From the NCBI GenBank assembly GCA_947259095.1, contig CAMYLA010000019.1, positions 1-53,788 on the forward strand: DNA of 53,788 nt, given 5' to 3'. Shown in pieces: positions 49,211 to 53,788 of the stretch. Each line of letters starts with the position of its first letter. Position 1 is the first letter of the stretch. A program made the position numbers and the translations under genes. The DNA is from an uncultured Acidimicrobiaceae bacterium (GTDB lineage: Bacteria; Actinomycetota; Acidimicrobiia; Acidimicrobiales; SZUA-35). The notes below the pieces were generated by a model. It was not told the origin of the DNA. It searched no databases and saw nothing but the letters and a program-made list of their open reading frames with translations.

Positions 49211-50314
49211 TCAGGTCGGTAGTTCGACCAGGCGAGAGGCAGTCCAGACCAGGCCGGACGCGGCCGCACCGGTCGCTCCCGCGATCCGGACCCAGGAGCT
49301 ACGTTCAGCGAGCACTTGGGTGCTCAACCAAGGGCGCCGATCACGATCAGCACCACCACGGTCTGGGCGACGTCGACACCGAGGTTGAATGCCGCCAGGG
49401 CCGCGATGCGCTGGGAAGCGGCGACGCCGAGACTGCCGAGGTTCGAGGCGAAACCAAGCCCGTGGACGACCCCGACGAGCCCGGCCAGCCATGGACGGGC
49501 CTCGCCGCCCTGGCCGGCGGATGGCGAGCACGGCGGCGGCGACGATCGACAACGAGATGGCGGGTTCGACGATGGCGGCGGGGATCGAGATCACCTCGAA
49601 GTAGGCGAGGCCGAGGCTGATGGCGTGGCCGACGGTGAAGGCGGTGACCAGCTTGACGGTACGCCACGTTGTAGCTGCGGTGATCGTCGTTCCAACGGCG
49701 GCCAACGTGAGCACGAGGAGGAACAGCAGGTGGTCGGGCCCGTACTGGATGTGCTCGATGCCGAACTCGAAGAACGAACGCGCACTCGACCAGGTGCTGA
49801 GGGAGAAGTTGATCGTGCCGTCGTCGCCGAGGTCGCCGGTGACCACCCCAGCCGCGTTCGACAGCACGACCTTGGTAGATGGACCGTCGAAGGTCCAGGC
49901 TAGTTCGAAGTCGTCGACCTCACCGTGGTGGGCGCCAGATGCCAGGACGAGCATCACGTAGGCCGATGTCTCGGACTCGGTTCCATCGGCGCTGAGCGAT
50001 GGCACGCCGGCACCGATGATCTCGACGCTGTCGCCATCGATCGTCAGGCCAGCGTGATCCCGGACGCGTTCGACGAGCGATGGAGCCACGATCGCCTGCT
50101 GGGCCGAGAGTTCGTCGCCGTCGAGCAGGCCGTCGCCGGAGGTGTCGGTGAAGCCGAGTTGGTCGAAGGCGACGGCAGCCGTGATGACCACCATGTTGTC
50201 GTCGACGACGGCGACGATGCCCTCGTCGGCCTCGTGCGCCGCCGCCGGCCCGGTGCTGGCGAGGATCACGAGCACCGAAGCCAGCAGCGCAACGATCGGC
50301 GCCCGCACGATCAC
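49211..50314 (-). CDS. HupE/UreJ-type membrane protein with two compensating frameshifts
   Basis: 367 aa as it reads. Signal or first helix, then AAAHEADEG; a periplasmic domain of about 150 residues with an EF-like DTSGDGLLDGDEL; then HIQYGPDHLLFLLVLTLAAVG and VTAFTVGHAISLGLAY, the HupE/UreJ_2 signature with His residues thought to bind metal. From about 49515 to 49330 this frame gives Arg-rich nonsense, while the neighbouring frame gives ARPWLAGLVGVVHGLGFASN and IAALAAFNLGVDVAQTVVVL, clearly the missing helices; the original frame then resumes with SSWVRIAGATGAAASGLVW. Two 1-nt indels, natural or from sequencing. GTG 50314 overlaps the preceding stop (GTGA). Confidence 0.8.
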   Translation of the reverse strand: MIVRAPIVALLASVLVILASTGPAAAHEADEGIVAVVDDNMVVITAAVAFDQLGFTDTSGDGLLDGDELSAQQAIVAPSLVERVRDHAGLTIDGDSVEIIGAGVPSLSADGTESETSAYVMLVLASGAHHGEVDDFELAWTFDGPSTKVVLSNAAGVVTGDLGDDGTINFSLSTWSSARSFFEFGIEHIQYGPDHLLFLLVLTLAAVGTTITAATTWRTVKLVTAFTVGHAISLGLAYFEVISIPAAIVEPAISLSIVAAAVLAIRRPGRRGPSMAGRARRGRPRAWFRLEPRQSRRRRFPAHRGPGGIQPRCRRRPDRGGADRDRRPWLSTQVLAERSSWVRIAGATGAAASGLVWTASRLVELPT

Positions 50315-51420
50315 CGGCCGGGCCCTTCACCGCTCGGCAGCGAGGCGTTCGGGTTGTCGGGGCTCGACAGGGTGCCGACCGCACTCGCACCGACCCGGCA
50401 GGCCGGCAGGTTCGGCGAGTCGTAGCTGAGGTGATAGTGGTAGGTCTCGCCGAACTCATCGGTGTCGGACACATGACCGGAGCACTCATCGAGATCCGAC
50501 GGGACCGCCCCATCCTCCTCGGGGCCATAGATGGCGTAGCCGTCGTAGGCGAACCCGACCAGGGCTTCGACGTCTTGGGCGACCTCGCAGGTCACCGCAG
50601 CGCCGGCCTCGTCGAGGTTGGTCTGGATCGACTCGGCCCCAAAGTGCCAGTGGTAGTAGCCGGACGGGTCGATGTGACCGCCACAGGCGTCCAGCGCCGG
50701 GAGACCACCCCGATCGGCCACCGAGGGCGCATCACCGAAGATCGTCACCCCATCGAGGGCCAGGCCGACCTGGGAGATGGTCGACAGGCTGGTCGGCTCA
50801 TCGAGGTCCTCGGGGACCGTCGGTAGCAGTACCTCCAGGTGGAACGAACCGTCCGCTGTCGCCTCCAGGCACGAGTTGGCGGTTCCGCTCGAGCCCGCTC
50901 CGACGGCGGCGGGGTCGGTGATCGAGATGTTGCCGTCTCCGTCGACGAACTCGTAACCCTGTTCCGACATCATCGCCCAGAAGTCGGCATCGAGGGCATA
51001 CAAACCGGGATCGTTGCCGTCCCAGACCCAGATCCCGGCCTCGTCGCCAACGGTTTCGGGGCAGTAGGGCCCGTCGGTGGTGACGGTCGAGGGCAGGCTG
51101 GAGGCCTGGAGCTGGTAGCACGTGGTCTCGCTGCCGTTCTCCAGGGTGCAATCGACGACTTCTGCATCGGCGGTGAGGGCACCGTCGACGAACCACAACC
51201 CCAGGTCGCCGACGGTCCCTGTCGTGGTGTCGGTATCGGTGTCGGACGAGTCGGTCTCCGATTCGGCGGCGGTCGATGTCGCATCGGTCGATGACGTGTC
51301 GGTCGAGGCCTCATCGGTCGAAACCTCATCGGTCGAAACATTGTCCGACGAGCCGCAGGCGGCGGTGATCAGCACGAGCGGCAGTGCTGCGGTGAGAAGG
51401 AGGCGAGTGAACTGGTTCAT
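50311..51420 (-). CDS. YHYH-domain lipoprotein (paralogue 1)
   Basis: 369 aa. Signal peptide RLLLTAALPLVLITAACGSS with lipid-attachment Cys, an Asp/Thr/Ser-rich linker, then an exported domain with CTLENGSETTCYQLQ, DACGGHIDPSGYYHWHFGAE and, at the end, LDECSGHVSDTDEF followed by ETYHYHLSYDSPNLPACRV (YHYH motif). The conserved Cys/His/Asp content suggests metal binding or disulfide-stabilised extracellular function; the YHYH family has no settled role. Last of three tandem paralogues; its stop overlaps the start of the HupE-like gene. Confidence 0.8.
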   Translation of the reverse strand: MNQFTRLLLTAALPLVLITAACGSSDNVSTDEVSTDEASTDTSSTDATSTAAESETDSSDTDTDTTTGTVGDLGLWFVDGALTADAEVVDCTLENGSETTCYQLQASSLPSTVTTDGPYCPETVGDEAGIWVWDGNDPGLYALDADFWAMMSEQGYEFVDGDGNISITDPAAVGAGSSGTANSCLEATADGSFHLEVLLPTVPEDLDEPTSLSTISQVGLALDGVTIFGDAPSVADRGGLPALDACGGHIDPSGYYHWHFGAESIQTNLDEAGAAVTCEVAQDVEALVGFAYDGYAIYGPEEDGAVPSDLDECSGHVSDTDEFGETYHYHLSYDSPNLPACRVGASAVGTLSSPDNPNASLPSGEGPGR

Positions 51421-51458
51421 GCTGGGTCTCCGGCTTTGGCGGCGGTGTCGCTCGGTCC

Positions 51459-52502
51459 TCATCGGCCGCCGCCGTCGACGGTTTGGCCGATCAGGCATTC
51501 GATGACCAGGTTCTGCTCGGCGCTGTTGGCGTGGTAGTGGTAGCCGTCGGCCTCGGTGGTGTGGCCGTTGCACTCGTCGAGATCGGCCGAGTCCGGGTCG
51601 TCGAGAGGACTGTGGACCGCGAAGCCGTCCATGGCGTAGGCGAACATGGCAGTCTCGCCGTCGGACACCTCATCGACCTCCGAGCAGCCGACGGCGCCGT
51701 GGAGGTGGTAACCGTCGAACGGGTTGTAGTGGCCGCCGCAGTCGTCGAAGGCGGCGATCGTGTAGGCGCCGAGGATGGCGTCGACCGGGGCCGACTCGGC
51801 GATCACGACGCCGTCCAAGGTGACGCCGAGGTTGCCCCGTGTGGCGGCTGCCGCGTCGGCGAGGACGGGCTCGACCGGGATCAGGACCGTGGACGTGACC
51901 GGCTCGCCGTTCTCGAGCCACTCGGCCCGGCCTTCGACGCAGTGGTTCTGTAGCGATGGGTCGACGTCGGGGCGGGCCGCCGCCTCGAACTCCTCGGCTG
52001 TCTCGGTGACCAGGACGTTGCCGTCCTCGTCGTACATCATCCAGTTGTCGTCGCCGTACAGCTCGGCCAGGTTGGCGATGAACTCGCCGTCGAGGTCATA
52101 TACGCCGGTGCCGTCGAACCAGATCCCGCCGGCCTCCGCGCTGTCGGTGATCGTGGCCGGACAGAACGGGCCGGTGTCGTAGCTCACCGGATCGCCGGCG
52201 ACCGTGATGCTATAGCAGGTCGTCTCCGTCCCGCCGCTGAGGGTGCAGTCCTCGGTGGTGACCTCCTGGGCCAGTGCGCCGTCGAAGAACAGGCCGACGT
52301 CGACGGCACCGGCCGCTGCGGTGTCGCTGTCTGAGGAGGTGTCGTCCGACGAGACGTCATTGGACGTTGTGGCGTCGGTCTCGCTCGTCGCGTCGGTATC
52401 GGTTGCCGCGCTGTCACCGCTGTCATCGGAACCGCAGGCCCCGGCGATCAGCAGCACGGCGAGACTCATGGCCAGGAGGCGGAGTCGGGGGTTGGTGAGC
52501 AT
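51459..52502 (-). CDS. YHYH-domain lipoprotein (paralogue 2)
   Basis: 347 aa. LLAMSLAVLLIAGACGSDDS (lipobox-like, Cys), Asp/Thr-rich linker (TDATSETDATTSND), then CTLSGGTETTCYSITVAGDP, NWMMYDEDGNVLVTET, DDCGGHYNPFDGYHLHGAVG and DECNGHTTEADGYHYHANSA. Closest in sequence to paralogue 3 (shared YDEDGNVL, NLGVTLDGVVIA, ETAMFAYAMDGFAVH). AGAAGGA precedes ATG 52502. The upstream paralogue's frame overlaps this gene's first 80 nt. Confidence 0.82.
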   Translation of the reverse strand: MLTNPRLRLLAMSLAVLLIAGACGSDDSGDSAATDTDATSETDATTSNDVSSDDTSSDSDTAAAGAVDVGLFFDGALAQEVTTEDCTLSGGTETTCYSITVAGDPVSYDTGPFCPATITDSAEAGGIWFDGTGVYDLDGEFIANLAELYGDDNWMMYDEDGNVLVTETAEEFEAAARPDVDPSLQNHCVEGRAEWLENGEPVTSTVLIPVEPVLADAAAATRGNLGVTLDGVVIAESAPVDAILGAYTIAAFDDCGGHYNPFDGYHLHGAVGCSEVDEVSDGETAMFAYAMDGFAVHSPLDDPDSADLDECNGHTTEADGYHYHANSAEQNLVIECLIGQTVDGGGR

Positions 52503-53691
52503 GATTCTGGTTCCTTCTGTCTTTCGTTGGGGAGTTGGGAGGGACTATGCCGACGGCTGCTGTGAGCACCCTGTGAATGTGTAAGGCGTCATCGCCGGGA
52601 GGCGGGCCGGCACCGCCTCCCGGACGCCCGCCACCGCCACCACCAGCGGCTCCGGCTTGGCTGGTTTCGCCGTTGAAGCAGGTGAGCACGGCATTCTCCT
52701 CGGGCTGGTTGGCGTGGTAGTGGTAGCCGAGCTCGTCGGTCTCGTGGCCGTTGCACCCATCCAACGCCACGTCGGGCTCGACACCGTCGTAGGGGGCGTG
52801 GATCGCATACCCGTCGAGGGCGTAGCCGAACATCGCCGTCTCCCCGTCACCGACAGCGGTGTCGGTATCCGAACACCCGGTCGTGGCGTGCATGTGATAG
52901 CCCTCTTGTGGGTTGACGTGGCCACCGCAGGGGTCGAAGGCGCCGATGGTGTAGTTGCCCAGGGTGAGATCGATCGGTGCGCTGTTGGCGATGACCACGC
53001 CGTCGAGGGTGACGCCGAGGTTGCCGCCGGCTTGGGTCGGGCTGTCGGCCATGACGGGGATCGCGGGGATCTCGACGGTGGAGGGAATCGGCCCGCCGCC
53101 GTCGGCCCATTCGATCTCGCCGTAGACGCAGAGGTTCACCGGGCCGGCATCGGCGTCGTCCTGGGGTGCGCCGGTGACGAGTTCGTTGAACGCCTCGGAG
53201 GTGTCGGTCGACAAGACGTTGCCGTCTTCGTCGTAGAGCTGCCAGGTGGGGTCGTTGTAGATCTCGGCCAGATCCATGATGAACTGGCCGTTGATGTCGT
53301 AGACCGCGTCGCCGTCGAACCAGATCCCGGCCGCGCCATCGGAGGTGGTGTCGGGGCACCAGGGTCCGATGGCGTCCCGGTTGGCGGGGAAGCCGGCGAC
53401 CGTCAACTCGTAGCACGACGTCTCGGTGCCACCCGACAGCACACAATCGATCGTCACGACGTCGGTGGTCAACGCTCCGTCAACGAACGCCGTCGGATCG
53501 ACACCCACCGTCTCGCCGTCGTCCGCGGCGGGCTCCGCGTTCGCGTCGGTCTGATCCGTCGCGTCGGTCTGTTCGGTCGCGCTGTCCGATGTGGCCTCAG
53601 CGGTGGGCTCGTCGCTCCCGCACGCCGACGCGACCAGCGCCAGGGCGAGTGCGAGGCCGATCAGGCGTCGTGTTGGGTTGGATGTGGTCAT
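52423..53691 (-). CDS. YHYH-domain lipoprotein (paralogue 3)
   Basis: 422 aa. LIGLALALALVASACGSDEP with lipid Cys, acidic linker, then CVLSGGTETSCYELTVAGFP, WQLYDEDGNVLSTDT, CGGHVNPQEGYHMHATTG and DGCNGHETDELGYHYHANQP. After the YHYH block comes Gly-rich GGGGGGRPGGGAGPPPGDD and then about 50 residues (HIHRVLTAAVG..) that overlap the next gene in another frame and look like read-through, so a 1-nt frameshift near the Gly tract may have removed the original stop. ATG 53691 is chosen for the signal peptide; a longer frame begins at 53757. Confidence 0.8.
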   Translation of the reverse strand: MTTSNPTRRLIGLALALALVASACGSDEPTAEATSDSATEQTDATDQTDANAEPAADDGETVGVDPTAFVDGALTTDVVTIDCVLSGGTETSCYELTVAGFPANRDAIGPWCPDTTSDGAAGIWFDGDAVYDINGQFIMDLAEIYNDPTWQLYDEDGNVLSTDTSEAFNELVTGAPQDDADAGPVNLCVYGEIEWADGGGPIPSTVEIPAIPVMADSPTQAGGNLGVTLDGVVIANSAPIDLTLGNYTIGAFDPCGGHVNPQEGYHMHATTGCSDTDTAVGDGETAMFGYALDGYAIHAPYDGVEPDVALDGCNGHETDELGYHYHANQPEENAVLTCFNGETSQAGAAGGGGGGRPGGGAGPPPGDDALHIHRVLTAAVGIVPPNSPTKDRRNQNHAHQPPTPPPGHESRRAADRRGLRFR

Positions 53692-53788
53692 TGGCGCATC
53701 GTCGGCGACCGACCTGTGTCCAGCCTGTGAGCGGCGCCCGGTTGAGACCGATGTCACGTCCTGGACGACCAGCGGTCTCGGACTCGGC

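Noticed and set aside
1..53788. tRNA, rRNA, integrase, transposase, attachment sites, secondary-metabolite cluster
   Set aside because: None could be identified by reading; no cloverleaf with CCA-type ends, no transposase motifs and no PKS/NRPS domains were seen.

Overview
The window is high-GC (roughly 70%) actinobacterial-type DNA. The mix of CaiB/BaiF CoA-transferases, F420-type luciferase-like oxidoreductase, acyl-CoA dehydrogenase, many Fe(II)/2-oxoglutarate oxygenases, YHYH lipoproteins and very frequent leaderless-type promoters suggests an environmental Acidimicrobiia-like heterotroph; this lineage call is inference. No rRNA, tRNA, CRISPR array, integrase or intact IS element was seen.

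The outstanding element is at 1630-3186 (minus strand). One uninterrupted reading frame, broken only by two in-frame TGA codons, encodes a linalool dehydratase/isomerase (Ldi)-superfamily protein. The two TGA codons fall exactly where the family has its two catalytic cysteines (nine residues apart, U-ENTKIWPF-U). The second TGA is followed by a perfect 5-bp stem with the loop GGTCT at +19 to +23, the same loop and spacing as the E. coli fdhF SECIS. I interpret this as an undescribed double-selenocysteine enzyme. Its start overlaps the stop of a two-domain CoA-transferase (3183-5324), with an M20 peptidase upstream.

Layout. 1-10.6 kb: truncated MFS gene, quinone oxidoreductase, Sec-Ldi/CoA-transferase/M20 group, TauD fragment, membrane protein, alpha/beta hydrolase, metallophosphoesterase, amidohydrolase. 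10.9-20.2 kb: phytanoyl-CoA dioxygenase, isocitrate/isopropylmalate-type dehydrogenase, a DisA_N-like protein, 2-hydroxyacid dehydrogenase, a decayed glutathionyl-hydroquinone reductase, VOC protein, a 918-aa dehydrogenase/crotonase fusion, a lipoprotein lytic transglycosylase. 20.4-25.7 kb: phosphotriesterase pseudogene, two TauD enzymes, LLM oxidoreductase, universal stress protein, DedA. 25.8-32.9 kb: a minus-strand catabolic cluster (MFS, PhyH, thioredoxin-UGSC-like protein, SnoaL, acyl-CoA dehydrogenase, MFS). 33-37.7 kb: hydantoinase/oxoprolinase A and B plus an atypical SDR with a clear AT-rich operator upstream. 38-48.6 kb: a Baeyer-Villiger monooxygenase fused to an esterase, a second CoA-transferase fusion, a limonene-epoxide-hydrolase-like protein, membrane and secreted unknowns, an FAD-linked oxidase, a TauD enzyme. 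48.8-53.7 kb: a remnant of a Cthe_2159-type protein and an operon of three YHYH lipoproteins plus a frameshifted HupE/UreJ protein.

Taken together the intact genes look like catabolism of small hydrophobic or terpenoid-like compounds (hydration/isomerisation, oxygenation, ring or ketone cleavage, ester hydrolysis, CoA activation, beta-oxidation). At least five gene remnants show active decay and turnover. Many genes have a TANNNT box 5-8 nt before the start codon, indicating leaderless mRNAs.
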